Origin: Natronococcus sp. A-GB1
GTDB taxonomy: Archaea; Halobacteriota; Halobacteria; Halobacteriales; Natrialbaceae
Length of the DNA: 64,000 bases
Assembly (NCBI RefSeq): GCF_029688845.1
Contig: NZ_JARUKW010000002.1
Coordinates: 62,001-126,000 of the forward strand
Direction: 5' to 3'
Both the position numbers and the translations under genes were made by a program. The notes below the pieces were generated by a model that worked only from the letters and a program-made list of their open reading frames with translations, ran no database searches and was not told where the DNA came from. Positions 43,551 through 52,364 of this stretch are shown here, in pieces; the stretch's first letter is position 1, and the number at the start of each line of letters is the position of its first letter.

Positions 43551-43705
43551 AGGGACCCAAAGGCTTCCCTGGCGAAAAAGGTTCCAATCCGGGTGATGGT
43601 CGCCGCAATCGGCGATTCTCGAGTCGGATCGCGCTCCGGACAGTCCTGTTAGTAGGCGACGAAAAACATATGTAGTTGCTAAGCAAATGATCAGTAAATA
43701 AAACC

Positions 43706-44635
43706 GTGACTGCAATCGACATCTCGAACGTGACCAAACGGTACGGCGACGAACTCGCCCTCGAGGGACTGGATCTCACCGTTCGAGAGGGCGAGGTGTA
43801 CGGCTTTCTCGGGCCGAACGGTGCGGGGAAGTCGACGACGATTAACCTCGTGCTCGACTTTATCAGACCGACCGCGGGCGAGGTGTCGGTGCTCGAGCGG
43901 GACGCCCAGGAGGGAAGTCTCGAGATCCGCGAGCGAACCGGGATCCTGCCAGAGGGGATCGAACTCTACGATCGACTGACGGGCCGCCAGCACGTCGAGT
44001 TCGCCATCGAATCCAAGGCGGCTGACGACGACGCCGACGAGTTGCTCGAACGGGTCGGCATCGCCGACGCCGCCGACAAGAAGGCCGGCGGCTACTCGAA
44101 GGGGATGGCCCAACGGCTCACGCTCGCAACCGCGCTGGTCGGTGAGCCGGACCTGCTGATTCTGGACGAGCCCTCGACGGGACTCGACCCCAACGGCGCC
44201 CGCGAGATGCGCGAGATCATCCGCGAGGAGAACCGCCGAGGCGCGACCGTCTTCTTCTCCTCGCACGTCCTCGGCCAGGTGGAGGCGATCTGCGACCGCG
44301 TCGGGATCCTCCGGGACGGCGAGTTGATCGCCGAGGACTCCATCGCCGGGCTCGAGGACGCGGTACCCAACCGAACCCGACTCCGCATCCGGCTCGATCG
44401 CATCCCCGAGGATTCGGCGGCAGCACTGTCGGCTGTCGAGTCGATCGACGGCGTCTCCGAGGTCGAGGCCGAGGGAACGACGCTGGTCGTGAGCGTCGCC
44501 GACGAGGCGAAGACGACCGTCTTGCGGACGATCGAGGACCACGGCGTCACCGTCGAGGACTTCGAGACCGACGAGTCCTCGCTCGAGGACCTGTTCGTGG
44601 CCTACACTGCCGAGGAACGGGAGGTTGCGCCGTGA
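43706..44635 (+). CDS. ABC-2 type transporter ATPase
   Basis: A 309-aa ATPase of the DrrA/NosF/CcmA-like class. Walker A GPNGAGKST, signature YSKGMAQRLTLA, Walker B LLILDEPSTGLDPNG and H-loop FFSSHVLGQVEAI are present, with an about 80-residue C-terminal domain typical of this class. Start GTG 43706 follows an AT-rich promoter (about 43670-43700). It pairs with the overlapping permease gene. Cargo unknown. Confidence 0.9.
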   Translation: MTAIDISNVTKRYGDELALEGLDLTVREGEVYGFLGPNGAGKSTTINLVLDFIRPTAGEVSVLERDAQEGSLEIRERTGILPEGIELYDRLTGRQHVEFAIESKAADDDADELLERVGIADAADKKAGGYSKGMAQRLTLATALVGEPDLLILDEPSTGLDPNGAREMREIIREENRRGATVFFSSHVLGQVEAICDRVGILRDGELIAEDSIAGLEDAVPNRTRLRIRLDRIPEDSAAALSAVESIDGVSEVEAEGTTLVVSVADEAKTTVLRTIEDHGVTVEDFETDESSLEDLFVAYTAEEREVAP

Positions 44636-45471
44636 GCGCGATCGCCGTCGCCAAGAAGGACTTCCGCGACGCCGTGCGCTCGCGGACGCTGCTGGTTCTG
44701 ACGGCGCTGTTCGCTCTCTTCACCGTCGGCGGGGCGTACCTGGCTTCCTGGGCCGCCGAGGTGTTCGAGGGTGGCGCCGAGACGACGCTCGATCTCATCA
44801 TCGCCCTCCAGACGCCCGCGGGCTACCTCGTGCCGATCATCGCGCTCGTCGTCAGCTACGCCGCGATCGCCGGCGAGCGCGAGAGCGGGAGCCTGAAGTT
44901 CCTGCTCGGCCTGCCTCACACCCGCCGCGATGTCGTGATCGGAAAGATCCTCGGCCGAACCGGCGTCGTCGGGGTCTCGATCGTCGTCGGGTTCGCGTTC
45001 GGGCTGATCGGACTGTTCGCGTTCGTGGGATCGGTCTCACTGGTCGACTACCTCGGCTTCACGCTCGTCACGTTGCTGTTCGGGCTGGTCTACGTCTGTA
45101 TCGGCGTGGGGCTCTCCTCGATGACCCGCTCGACGACGAAGGCAGCGATCGGCGCGTTCGGGCTGATCGTCTTCTTCTGGTTCGCCTGGTCGATTCTCGT
45201 CCAGCTCCTGTTGTACGCCGTCGAGGGGCAGTTCTTCGTCGAGGAGTTTCCCGACTGGTACGTCACGCTGCTCTCGCTGTCGCCCGACGCGGCCTACGGC
45301 TCGGCGCTGGGGGCCGTTCTCGGTGAGTCCGGACTGACGATGAGCGGAATGTACGGCGGCGACGAGCTCCCGCTGGCCGCCGGTCCCTGGTTCGGGTTCG
45401 TCGTGCTCGGCGTCTGGGCGCTCGTCCCGCTCGCGATCGGGATCCTGCGGTTCGACTCGATCGATCTCTGA
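44632..45471 (+). CDS. ABC-2 type (NosY-like) permease
   Basis: A 279-aa membrane protein with six helices. It begins AIAVAKKDFRDAVRSRTLL and contains the GERESGSLKFLLGLPHTRRDVVIGK segment (cited in part) characteristic of NosY-like permeases. Start GTG 44632 overlaps the ATPase stop (GTGA), so subunits are coupled. NosY proteins serve copper-site assembly of nitrous oxide reductase, but no nos gene is nearby, so general export is the safer call. Confidence 0.88.
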   Translation: MSAIAVAKKDFRDAVRSRTLLVLTALFALFTVGGAYLASWAAEVFEGGAETTLDLIIALQTPAGYLVPIIALVVSYAAIAGERESGSLKFLLGLPHTRRDVVIGKILGRTGVVGVSIVVGFAFGLIGLFAFVGSVSLVDYLGFTLVTLLFGLVYVCIGVGLSSMTRSTTKAAIGAFGLIVFFWFAWSILVQLLLYAVEGQFFVEEFPDWYVTLLSLSPDAAYGSALGAVLGESGLTMSGMYGGDELPLAAGPWFGFVVLGVWALVPLAIGILRFDSIDL

Positions 45472-45517
45472 GAGCCGAACTACAACGTTTTTCCCGCCGC
45501 CTCCCGCCCTATGAGCT

Positions 45518-46225
45518 ATGAAGACGACGGGCGGCTCCGACGCGGCGAAGCGACGCGCCGGCGAGCGCGCGGCCGAGGCGGTCGCGGACGGCGACGTCGT
45601 CGGGCTCGGAACCGGCTCGACGACCGCCTACGCGATCGAGGCAATCGGCCGGGCCGTCGACGACGGCCTCGAAGTCCGGGGAATCGCGACCTCCTTCCAG
45701 TCCCGCCGGCTGGCCCTCGAGGAGGGGATTCGGCTAACTGAGCTCGATGCCGTTGAGGGGGTCGACCTGGCGATCGACGGCGCCGACCGGGTGGTCGACG
45801 ATCCCGGGTCCGCGGCTCACGGCACGCTGATCAAGGGCGGAGGCGCTGCCCACACCCGCGAGAAACTCGTCGACGCAAGCGCCGATCGGTTCGTCGTCGT
45901 CGCCGACCCCTCGAAGCTAACCGACCGACTCGAGGCGTCGGTTCCGGTCGCCGTCCTTCCCGAGGCCCACACTGTCGTCGCCGAGCGGATCGCCGAACTG
46001 GGTGGCGAAGCGACGTTGCGGGACGCACAGCAGAAGGACGGCCCCGTCGTCACCGACGCCGGGAACCTGGTGCTCGACTGCGCGTTCGGCCCGATCGACG
46101 ATCCTGCTGAACTGGCCGAACGGCTCTCGAGTCTGCCCGGCGTCGTCGAGCACGGACTGTTCGTCGACGTCGCGGACGCGACCTACGTCGGGACGGACGA
46201 CGGCGTCGAGGTCCGACGCTACTGA
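45518..46225 (+). CDS. rpiA: ribose-5-phosphate isomerase A
   Basis: A 235-aa RpiA. Hallmarks are GLGTGSTTAYAIEAI, the active-site IDGADRVV and KGGGAAHTREKLV, and the late ELAERLSSLPGVVEHGLF. It interconverts ribose-5-phosphate and ribulose-5-phosphate for nucleotide synthesis. It stands alone, in tail-to-tail orientation with the next gene. Confidence 0.95.
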   Translation: MKTTGGSDAAKRRAGERAAEAVADGDVVGLGTGSTTAYAIEAIGRAVDDGLEVRGIATSFQSRRLALEEGIRLTELDAVEGVDLAIDGADRVVDDPGSAAHGTLIKGGGAAHTREKLVDASADRFVVVADPSKLTDRLEASVPVAVLPEAHTVVAERIAELGGEATLRDAQQKDGPVVTDAGNLVLDCAFGPIDDPAELAERLSSLPGVVEHGLFVDVADATYVGTDDGVEVRRY

Positions 46226-46231
46226 CGGCGG

Positions 46232-46645
46232 TCAGTTCCGTGCGGGCTCGGCCTCGCTTTCGTCGCTTCCGATCGTCGACAGCGCCGCGACGGTCAGATA
46301 GAGCACGCCCAGCAGCCGCGCGGCCGGGTTCACCCACGGCTTCGGCTCGAGCTCGTCGACGTTCTCGTAGACCAGTTGCTGGCTCAGTTCGACGAGGGGC
46401 CGGGGAACGAGCACGAGCGCGATCCCCGCGAGCGCGAGCAGCCGGTTGGCGATCGTCGCCCCCGATTCCCGGCGAGCCAGTACCCAGACGAACAGCGCGC
46501 CCTCGAGGCGGGCTCCCCACAGCGCCTGTGGCCGAAGTTGGGCTTCCCCGGCGTTCTCGAGCCCGATTCGCTCGCAGGCGTCGATCACCGGTTGGGGCTT
46601 TGCGATCTCGAGGATTCCGAACGCGATCAGTAGTTTGCGAAGCAT
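46232..46645 (-). CDS. small membrane protein, unknown function
   Basis: A 137-aa protein beginning MLRKLLIAFGILEIAKP, with about three hydrophobic segments (4-16, 52-85, 112-125). The motif VIDACERIGLENAGEAQLRP and the balanced composition suggest a real, conserved protein. No family with known role is recognised. ATG 46645 is chosen over an open frame to 46720. Confidence 0.65.
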   Translation of the reverse strand: MLRKLLIAFGILEIAKPQPVIDACERIGLENAGEAQLRPQALWGARLEGALFVWVLARRESGATIANRLLALAGIALVLVPRPLVELSQQLVYENVDELEPKPWVNPAARLLGVLYLTVAALSTIGSDESEAEPARN

Positions 46646-46743
46646 CTCGTTCTCCCGATGAACGGGAACGCTCAAAAAATCGGCCCCGCACTCGCGCGCG
46701 GCGAACGGTTCCCTTTTCACGATCCTCGTGTCGCTACTAGCTA

Positions 46744-47802
46744 ATGACCGAGACCGCCGACCGCAAGGACGATCACATCCGTATTATCGAGGAAGAGGAC
46801 GTCGAGACGAAGGGCACTGGATTCGAGGACGTCGAACTGATCCACGAGGCCCTGCCCGAGATCCACCGCGACGAGATCGACACGTCGACGACCCTCTTCG
46901 GCTCGGAAGTCGACGCACCGATCGTCATCGAGAGCATGACCGGGGGCCACCCCAACACGACGAAGATCAACCGGGCACTCGCCGAGGCCGCCCAGCGGAC
47001 GAACGTCGCGATGGGCGTCGGCAGCCAGCGCGCCGGCCTCGAACTCGACGACGAGGAACTGCTCGAGTCCTACACCGTCGTCCGCGAGGCCGCGCCCGAC
47101 GCCGTCCTCTACGGCAACGTCGGCGCCGCACAGCTGCTCGAGTACGACCTCGCGGACGTCGAGCGGGCCGTCGAGATGATTGATGCCGACGCGATGGCAG
47201 TCCACCTCAACTTCCTCCAGGAGGCGGTCCAGCCCGAGGGCGACGTCGACGCCAGGGGGTGTCTCGCCGAGATCGAACGCGTCGCCGACGGGCTCTCGGT
47301 GCCAGTCGTCGTCAAGGAGACGGGCAACGGCATCTCACGGGAGACCGCCCGACGGCTCGCCGACGCCGGCGTCGACGCCATCGACGTCGCGGGCAAGGGC
47401 GGGACGACGTGGTCGGGAATCGAATCCTACCGGGCCGCTGCGGTCGGCGCCGACCGACAGGAGCAGATCGGGAGGCTGTTCCGCGCGTGGGGCGTTCCGA
47501 CCGCCGTGAGCACCCTCGAGGCCGCCGACGAACACGATACCGTCGTCGCAAGCGGCGGCGTTCGGTCGGGACTCGACGTCGCGAAGGCGATCGCGATGGG
47601 TGCCAGCGCCGGCGGGCTCGCGAAGCCGTTTCTCGGTCCTGCGGGACAGGGCGCCGACGCGGTCGTCGACCTGCTCGAGACCCTCGAACTCGAGTTGCGA
47701 ACGGCGATGTTTGTCACTGGCGCGGCGTCGATCGAGGCGCTCGGCGAACGCGAGTACGTCCTCACCGGGCGGACGAAGGAGTACCTCGAGCAGCGCCGGT
47801 AA
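46744..47802 (+). CDS. fni: type 2 isopentenyl-diphosphate isomerase
   Basis: A 352-aa FMN enzyme that interconverts IPP and DMAPP for archaeal lipid synthesis. Family markers are RKDDHIRI at the start, [43 protein letters not shown] and [20 protein letters not shown]. Length is standard. The stop lies directly against a palindromic element (47803-47888). Confidence 0.95.
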   Translation: MTETADRKDDHIRIIEEEDVETKGTGFEDVELIHEALPEIHRDEIDTSTTLFGSEVDAPIVIESMTGGHPNTTKINRALAEAAQRTNVAMGVGSQRAGLELDDEELLESYTVVREAAPDAVLYGNVGAAQLLEYDLADVERAVEMIDADAMAVHLNFLQEAVQPEGDVDARGCLAEIERVADGLSVPVVVKETGNGISRETARRLADAGVDAIDVAGKGGTTWSGIESYRAAAVGADRQEQIGRLFRAWGVPTAVSTLEAADEHDTVVASGGVRSGLDVAKAIAMGASAGGLAKPFLGPAGQGADAVVDLLETLELELRTAMFVTGAASIEALGEREYVLTGRTKEYLEQRR

Positions 47803-47888
47803 CTATAGTAGCCACTGACAGTCAGTGGGGATCCGATCGCACAGCCGTCGTGCGATCGGTGTGCAAACAGTTTCAGTTGTTACTATAC
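47803..47888. repeat. compound palindromic element after fni
   Basis: Three nested or adjacent perfect inverted repeats: outer TATAGTA (47804-47810) / TACTATA (47881-47887); inner CCACTGAC-A-GTCAGTGG (47812-47828); and CCGATCGCAC / GTGCGATCGG (47833-47842 and 47850-47859, 7-nt loop). This is the layout of a small non-coding mobile element (MITE) or a structured 3' end. A likely repeated element, but copies outside the window cannot be seen. Confidence 0.65.
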
Positions 47889-47969
47889 CCGCTTTCGCCT
47901 CTAGCGCTGACGGACCCAGTCGGGACTACGTATCGTCGTTTCGATAAAAGATCGCTCGAGCGAGTTGCC

Positions 47970-48137
47970 TTACAGGTCGCGCGGCTGGACCGTCTTCCGG
48001 TCGTTCTCCTCGGCGCGGCGGGCGGCGTCCTCGAGAAGCTGGTCGACTTCCTCGTCGAGGGCGTCGTAGAAGTCCGAAGCGACGTTCTTGTCATCGAGCG
48101 CTTCCTTCACAGCGGCTTTGACGATAAGGTCTGCCAT
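47970..48137 (-). CDS. DUF1931 small histone-fold-like protein
   Basis: A 55-aa acidic protein beginning MADLIVKAAVKEALDD and ending ENDRKTVQPRDL, the pattern of the archaeal DUF1931 family, which adopts a histone-like helical fold. A DNA-associated role is possible but unproven. ATTATAAG (plus 48163-48170; minus CTTATAAT) is at perfect leaderless distance, which fixes the ATG at 48137 rather than an upstream MGKRERTHR extension. Confidence 0.85.
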   Translation of the reverse strand: MADLIVKAAVKEALDDKNVASDFYDALDEEVDQLLEDAARRAEENDRKTVQPRDL

Positions 48138-48392
48138 ACGATGTGTCCGTTCCCGTTTCCCCATTATAAGTATTGTGGTTATGCGGGGGGAGACCGGGGC
48201 TGCAGCGGTTCGTTCGCCTGTTTGGGGCGCACATGCCACCGGAAAATATATGGTTGATGAACTCCGCCGCCCCGACTCGGGGTGATCGCACCGGAAAATC
48301 GGTCTCGCGCGCGGTCTGGGTCCGCTCGCGCGCGTTTCCAAACTCGCAGTTCGGGTCGACGGATTCGAGTAGATCGACCCCCCAGTTCGGGT
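48138..48392. promoter_or_regulatory. 255-bp divergent region between DUF1931 and larB genes
   Basis: It holds the TATA box of the DUF1931 gene (48163-48170). AAAATATATGG at about 48243-48253 could start a larB transcript with a leader of more than 100 nt. The rest is GC-rich with no supported gene. Confidence 0.4.
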
Positions 48393-49151
48393 ATGCGCGA
48401 ACTCCTCGAGGCCGTCGCCGATGGCTCGCTGTCGCCAGCGGAGGCCGAGGCCGAACTCAACGGCTACGTCACCGGCGAGGCGGGACGGTTCGACGCGGCT
48501 CGCCAGCAACGTCGCGGCATTCCGGAAGGGATCTTCGCGGCAGGCAAGACCGCCCCGCAAGTCGTCGCCCTCGCCGAGACCGCACTCGAGACGACCGACC
48601 GGGCGCTGATCACCCGCGCCGACGACGCCCAGATCGAGGCTCTGGAGTCGAGCCTGCTCGATTCGTTCCCCGATGCGACCCTCGAGCGCTGGAGCACCAC
48701 TGTCCTCGTTCGGACTGCCGACGCCAAGCAGCCGACTCTCGACGCGACGGTCGGCATCGTCACCGCGGGCACCGTCGACGGCCCGGTCGCCGACGAGGCC
48801 GCAGCGGTCTGTCGGGACGCCGGCGTCACCGTCGACCGGGTCGACGACGTCGGCGTCGCCGCGCTCGATCGCCTGCTCGACCAGCTCGAGCGACTCCGCG
48901 AGGCCGACGTGTTGCTCGTCGCCGCGGGCCGGGAGGGCGCGTTGCCGACCGTCGTCGCCGGCCTCGTCGACTCGCCGGTAATTGGGGTTCCCGTCTCGAG
49001 CGGGTACGGCCACGCCGGTGACGGCGAGGCGGCGCTTGCGGGAATGCTCCAGTCATGTACGATCCTCTCGGTCGTCAACGTCGACGCGGGGTTCGTCGCG
49101 GGCGCACAGGCAACCCTAATCGCACGGACGCTCGACGACGCCCGAAGCTGA
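48393..49151 (+). CDS. larB: LarB-type nickel-pincer cofactor biosynthesis protein
   Basis: A 252-aa protein with a PurE-like C-terminal domain. It begins MRELLEAVADGSLSPAEAEAEL and carries VGIVTAGTVDGPVADEAA and the VSSGYGHAGDGEAALAGMLQ region characteristic of LarB, which carboxylates and hydrolyses NaAD. No larC or larE gene is in the window. ATG 48393 fits this family start. Some genomes annotate it as a circadian or PurE-like protein. Confidence 0.85.
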   Translation: MRELLEAVADGSLSPAEAEAELNGYVTGEAGRFDAARQQRRGIPEGIFAAGKTAPQVVALAETALETTDRALITRADDAQIEALESSLLDSFPDATLERWSTTVLVRTADAKQPTLDATVGIVTAGTVDGPVADEAAAVCRDAGVTVDRVDDVGVAALDRLLDQLERLREADVLLVAAGREGALPTVVAGLVDSPVIGVPVSSGYGHAGDGEAALAGMLQSCTILSVVNVDAGFVAGAQATLIARTLDDARS

Positions 49152-49179
49152 GTTGATAACGGGATTCTGGAAAATATTC

Positions 49180-49210
49180 TTCCGAAGTCGGAAAGCCAAA
49201 CTACGTTTGG
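49180..49210. promoter_or_regulatory. two adjacent palindromes upstream of a zinc-finger gene
   Basis: TTCCGA-AG-TCGGAA (49180-49193) and CCAAAC-TAC-GTTTGG (49196-49210) lie 3 bp apart, just upstream of a TATA-like TTTTTATT (about 49219-49226). Position suggests operators; the first could also end the larB transcript. Confidence 0.4.
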
Positions 49211-49246
49211 GAAAGCGTTTTTATTCGTATACTGACTACGGTTGGA

Positions 49247-49264
49247 TGCCGGCCGAAGCCGGCA
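49247..49264 (+). promoter_or_regulatory. stable hairpin in the leader of the zinc-finger gene
   Basis: TGCCGGC-CGAA-GCCGGCA forms a 7-bp stem with a CGAA tetraloop, ending 5 bp before ATG 49270. It would overlap the ribosome-binding region. Confidence 0.5.
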
Positions 49265-49269
49265 CCACA

Positions 49270-49419
49270 ATGCCCACCTGTGACCACTGCGACGCGCACG
49301 TCTCCGAACGGTTCGCCCGCGTGTTCGCCGACGAGCACGGCGAGATTCACGCCTGCGTCAGCTGTTCGGCGAACGCCGGGATTGCGGAAGCCGCGAAGGA
49401 GCGCGTCCGCGGTACCTGA
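49270..49419 (+). CDS. 49-aa zinc-finger micro-protein
   Basis: A small protein with two CxxC pairs (CDHCDAHV and CVSCSANAG) flanking a short linker FARVFADEHGEIHA, enough for one zinc site. Haloarchaea encode many such zinc-finger micro-proteins, some affecting motility or biofilms; this one's role is unknown. ATG 49270 is preferred to an open frame from 49153 because the region between holds palindromes, a TATA-like box and a hairpin. Confidence 0.75.
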   Translation: MPTCDHCDAHVSERFARVFADEHGEIHACVSCSANAGIAEAAKERVRGT

Positions 49420-49523
49420 CCCGCTCGAGTACCGTCACCGATAGACCACGGCCGGACCCCGATCCCTAGCTCCCACCCTGCGGACGAGACGATTTTTACC
49501 CGCCAACCCCGTATTCTCGAGCG

Positions 49524-49778
49524 ATGGCCGACGCCGACCATGTGGTTTACGTACTCGAGTGCGCCGACGGCTCGCTGTACACGGGGTACACGACCGACCT
49601 CGAGCGCCGCGTCGCAGAACACGACGCAGGCGAGGGTGCGAAGTACACCCGGGGACGGACGCCGGTGGAGCTGTGCTACGAGGAGGAGTACGACTCGAAG
49701 TCCGCGGCGATGTCCCGGGAATACGAAATAAAGCAGCTGACCCGGGGACAGAAGGAAGAGTTGGTCGGGCTCGAGTGA
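49524..49778 (+). CDS. GIY-YIG domain nuclease-like protein
   Basis: An 84-aa single-domain protein. [17 protein letters not shown] supplies the GIY and YIG elements (as VYV and YTG), followed by [20 protein letters not shown] with the conserved arginine, and the terminal [16 protein letters not shown]. This is the short UPF0213/YhbQ class of GIY-YIG proteins, implicated in DNA repair. A TATA-like ATTTTTAC lies about 30 bp upstream. Confidence 0.88.
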   Translation: MADADHVVYVLECADGSLYTGYTTDLERRVAEHDAGEGAKYTRGRTPVELCYEEEYDSKSAAMSREYEIKQLTRGQKEELVGLE

Positions 49779-49849
49779 GTACAGAAGTGACGAGTCACTC
49801 TCGGAACTGCACTCGTGTCGATTGGGTCGCTACGTGTAGCAACCTCTTC

Positions 49850-50230
49850 TACCGGGGGCATCGGCTGGCGTCGTAGACGCCAGTCTCAACCCCCGACAAA
49901 ACCCGTTGATGTCGTCAGAACGCAACGCGTTCTGACTGCTGATCAGAACCGTGAAGCGGTTCTGATGATGCCAAAAGGCCGCCGTCGCGGGGTTTCACCC
50001 CGCTCCGGCGGTGAACCGTTCGCTTCGCTCACGGATGCTCGGCAGTTTCCGCAGTGTTCCATACGCGAAAAGATGTAACGTATCACGCTGGCAGCAAGGA
50101 ATTTCCACGTTCTCCCTGCCGATTCGTTCGTTCACTCATCCTCTGTCAGAGCACGCTCTGACGAGCCTTCGCTGATGCAGTATGAGCGAAGACCTCCACG
50201 TGGGTGAACCACAGTTTGCTGGTGGCTCAC
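49850..50230. repeat. palindrome-rich non-coding region
   Basis: The 470-bp gap 49779-50248 holds no gene but a dense series of perfect inverted repeats: CTGGCGTC/GACGCCAG (49865-49883, inside an outer GGGGG/CCCCC pair); GTCAGAACGC/GCGTTCTGAC (49914-49936); ATCAGAACCG/CGGTTCTGAT (49942-49966); CCGCCG/CGGCGG with inner GCGGGG/CCCCGC (49979-50011); GTCAGAGC/GCTCTGAC (50145-50162); CTTCGCT/AGCGAAG (50167-50191); and near-perfect GTGAACCAC/GTGGCTCAC (50204-50230). It may be a structured RNA or a relic of a palindrome-ended mobile element. Confidence 0.7.
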
Positions 50231-50248
50231 TGTGATCCAGTCGCATCA

Positions 50249-50833
50249 CTACTCGTCGGCCGCAGCCGTTCGTGGAGTGCTCACGTCGGGTTCGATGTGG
50301 GCGTACTCGACGAGCATCCGCCCGAGCTTTCTGGTCCGGTCCTCGAGTTTCTCGTCGACGAACGCGCGGCCGTCGATCGCCTCCGGATCGGCCTCGAACT
50401 CGCCGGATGCGCCGCGGATCCCGACCTGGTGGGGGAGGACCCAGCCGTGGACGCCCCGGACCGTGATCCGGAGGTGGTCGAGCGTCGAGCCGTAGCTGCC
50501 CCCGCCGGCGGTCGCGAGCAGGCCGACGGTCGTGTCCTCGAACTCCTTGAACCCGCAGTAGTCGTGGAGGTTCTTCAGCGCCCCCGAGTACGAGCCGTGG
50601 TAGACCGGAGAGCCGAGCGCGACGGCGTCGGCCTCACGGACGAGCCGTTTTACCGCCTCGCCGTCGCCCTGATCGTCGATATCGGGATCGTAGACGGGGA
50701 GGTCGTACTCGCGTAGATCGAGTAGCTGCGTCTCGGCGCCGGCCTCCCGGGCCGAGTCGAGGACGTACTCGAGGGCGGTTCGAGTGTAGCTTTCGTCCCG
50801 GAGACTGCCGGAGACAGCGAGAACGTTGGTCAT
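50249..50833 (-). CDS. NADPH-dependent FMN reductase family flavodoxin-fold protein
   Basis: A 194-aa flavodoxin-like protein beginning VLAVSGSLRDESYTR (FMN phosphate loop), with YDLPVYDPDIDD, ALGSPVYHGSYSGALKN and the flavin-facing ATAGGGSYGST. It likely reduces quinones, azo compounds or metal complexes with NAD(P)H. ATG 50833 is at the start of the first strand; upstream in-frame residues are Arg-rich. Confidence 0.88.
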   Translation of the reverse strand: MTNVLAVSGSLRDESYTRTALEYVLDSAREAGAETQLLDLREYDLPVYDPDIDDQGDGEAVKRLVREADAVALGSPVYHGSYSGALKNLHDYCGFKEFEDTTVGLLATAGGGSYGSTLDHLRITVRGVHGWVLPHQVGIRGASGEFEADPEAIDGRAFVDEKLEDRTRKLGRMLVEYAHIEPDVSTPRTAAADE

Positions 50834-50922
50834 ACTATCGGTAGCGAGGACGCGGACAAAACCCCGTTGCCTTCGCCCTCGACAGCGTCGCCTTTTTCGC
50901 ACCGGACGATGAGGGGCGGAGT

Positions 50923-52311
50923 ATGGAGACGATCTCGTTCGGAACCGACGGCTGGCGGGCGCCCCTCGAGGAGTTTACGGCGCCGAGAGTGCGGATGGTC
51001 GGACAGGCGGTCGCGACGTACCTCGCTGACGAGGGGCTCGAGGGTCCCGTCGCGGTCGGCTACGACGCCCGCGAGACCTCGCGGGGGTTCGCCGAGGAGT
51101 TAACTCGAGTACTGTGTGCCAACGGGTTCGACGTCCTGCTGTCCGACCGGGATCGACCGACGCCGCTTTTCGCTCACGCGATCGTCGAACGAGATCTGGC
51201 GGGGGCGATGGTCGTCACGGCCTCGCACAACCCGCCGGAGTACAACGGCGTGAAGTTCATCCCCGAGGACGGCTCGCCCGCGCTCCCCGAGGTGATGGAC
51301 GCGGTTGCGGATCGCCTCGCCGAGCCCGACCCGCTCCCCGAGGACGAGCACGGAAGCGCCGAGGAGATCGACTTCGTCACGCCCCACGCCGACGCCGCGT
51401 TCGCCCTCCTCGAGGAGACGATCGGCGACGTCGACCTCGAGGGGCTGTCGGTCGCCTACGATGCGATGTACGGCAGCGGCCGCGGGACGACCGACGCCAT
51501 CTTAGAGCGGGCCGGTGCCGACGTCGACCGGCTGCGCTGCGAGCAGGATCCGGAGTTCGGCGGCGGAGCGCCCGAACCCGCCCCGGAGAACCTCGAGGCG
51601 CTCGTCGAGCGCGTGACCGACGGTGCCGACGACCTCGGGATCGCCAACGACGGCGATGCAGACCGGATCGCGATCGTGACGCCCGACAGAGGCTACCTCG
51701 ACGAGAACCTCTTTTTCGCCGCGCTGTACGACTACCTGCTCGAGCGCGACTCGGGGGCCGTCGTCAGGACGGTGTCGACGACGTTTCTCATCGATCGTGT
51801 CGCCGATGCCCACGACGAGGCCGTCCACGAGGTCCCGGTCGGCTTCAAGTGGATCGCGAAGGGGATGGCCGACCACGACGCCCTGGTCGGCGGCGAGGAG
51901 TCCGGCGGCTTCACCATCCGCGGGCACGTTCGCGAGAAGGACGGCGTCCTGATGGCGCTACTGGCTGCTGCGATGCACGACGCCGAACCGATCGACGACC
52001 GCGTCGACCGACTGCTCGAGGCACACGGCACCGTCGTCCAGGACAAGCGCAGCGTCGCCTGCCCCGATCACGAGAAGGCGCGCGTGATCGACGACCTCGG
52101 CGACGAAATTCCCGACGACGTCGCCGGCACGCCCGTCGAGGACGTCAACACCGCCGACGGCTTTAAACTCCAGCTCGAGGACGGCTCCTGGCTGCTGGTT
52201 CGCCCGAGCGGCACCGAACCCAAGCTGCGGGTGTACGCGGAGGCGACCGACGAGGATCGGGTCGAGGAACTGCTCGAGGCCGGCGAGGCGCTGCTCGAGC
52301 CGCTGGTCTGA
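50923..52311 (+). CDS. phosphoglucosamine/phosphomannomutase family enzyme
   Basis: A 462-aa alpha-D-phosphohexomutase. The phosphoserine loop is VVTASHNPPEYNG (Ser101), the metal loop NDGDADRIA, the sugar-binding loop GGEESGGF and the phosphate-binding RPSGTEPKLR. All four active-site elements are intact. GlmM-, ManB- and Pgm-type specificities cannot be separated by eye. Haloarchaea carry several paralogues. Confidence 0.92.
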   Translation: METISFGTDGWRAPLEEFTAPRVRMVGQAVATYLADEGLEGPVAVGYDARETSRGFAEELTRVLCANGFDVLLSDRDRPTPLFAHAIVERDLAGAMVVTASHNPPEYNGVKFIPEDGSPALPEVMDAVADRLAEPDPLPEDEHGSAEEIDFVTPHADAAFALLEETIGDVDLEGLSVAYDAMYGSGRGTTDAILERAGADVDRLRCEQDPEFGGGAPEPAPENLEALVERVTDGADDLGIANDGDADRIAIVTPDRGYLDENLFFAALYDYLLERDSGAVVRTVSTTFLIDRVADAHDEAVHEVPVGFKWIAKGMADHDALVGGEESGGFTIRGHVREKDGVLMALLAAAMHDAEPIDDRVDRLLEAHGTVVQDKRSVACPDHEKARVIDDLGDEIPDDVAGTPVEDVNTADGFKLQLEDGSWLLVRPSGTEPKLRVYAEATDEDRVEELLEAGEALLEPLV

Positions 52312-52364
52312 GGGTTGCGAGATCCGGGCCCACGTTTACCGGGACAGGGATCCCAGCGACGAAC

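Noticed and set aside
49850-50230. Hairpin-rich region considered as a tRNA cluster or a tnpB gene remnant
   Set aside because: None of the hairpins fits a cloverleaf with a T-loop TTCRANY, and no frame encodes recognisable TnpB motifs.
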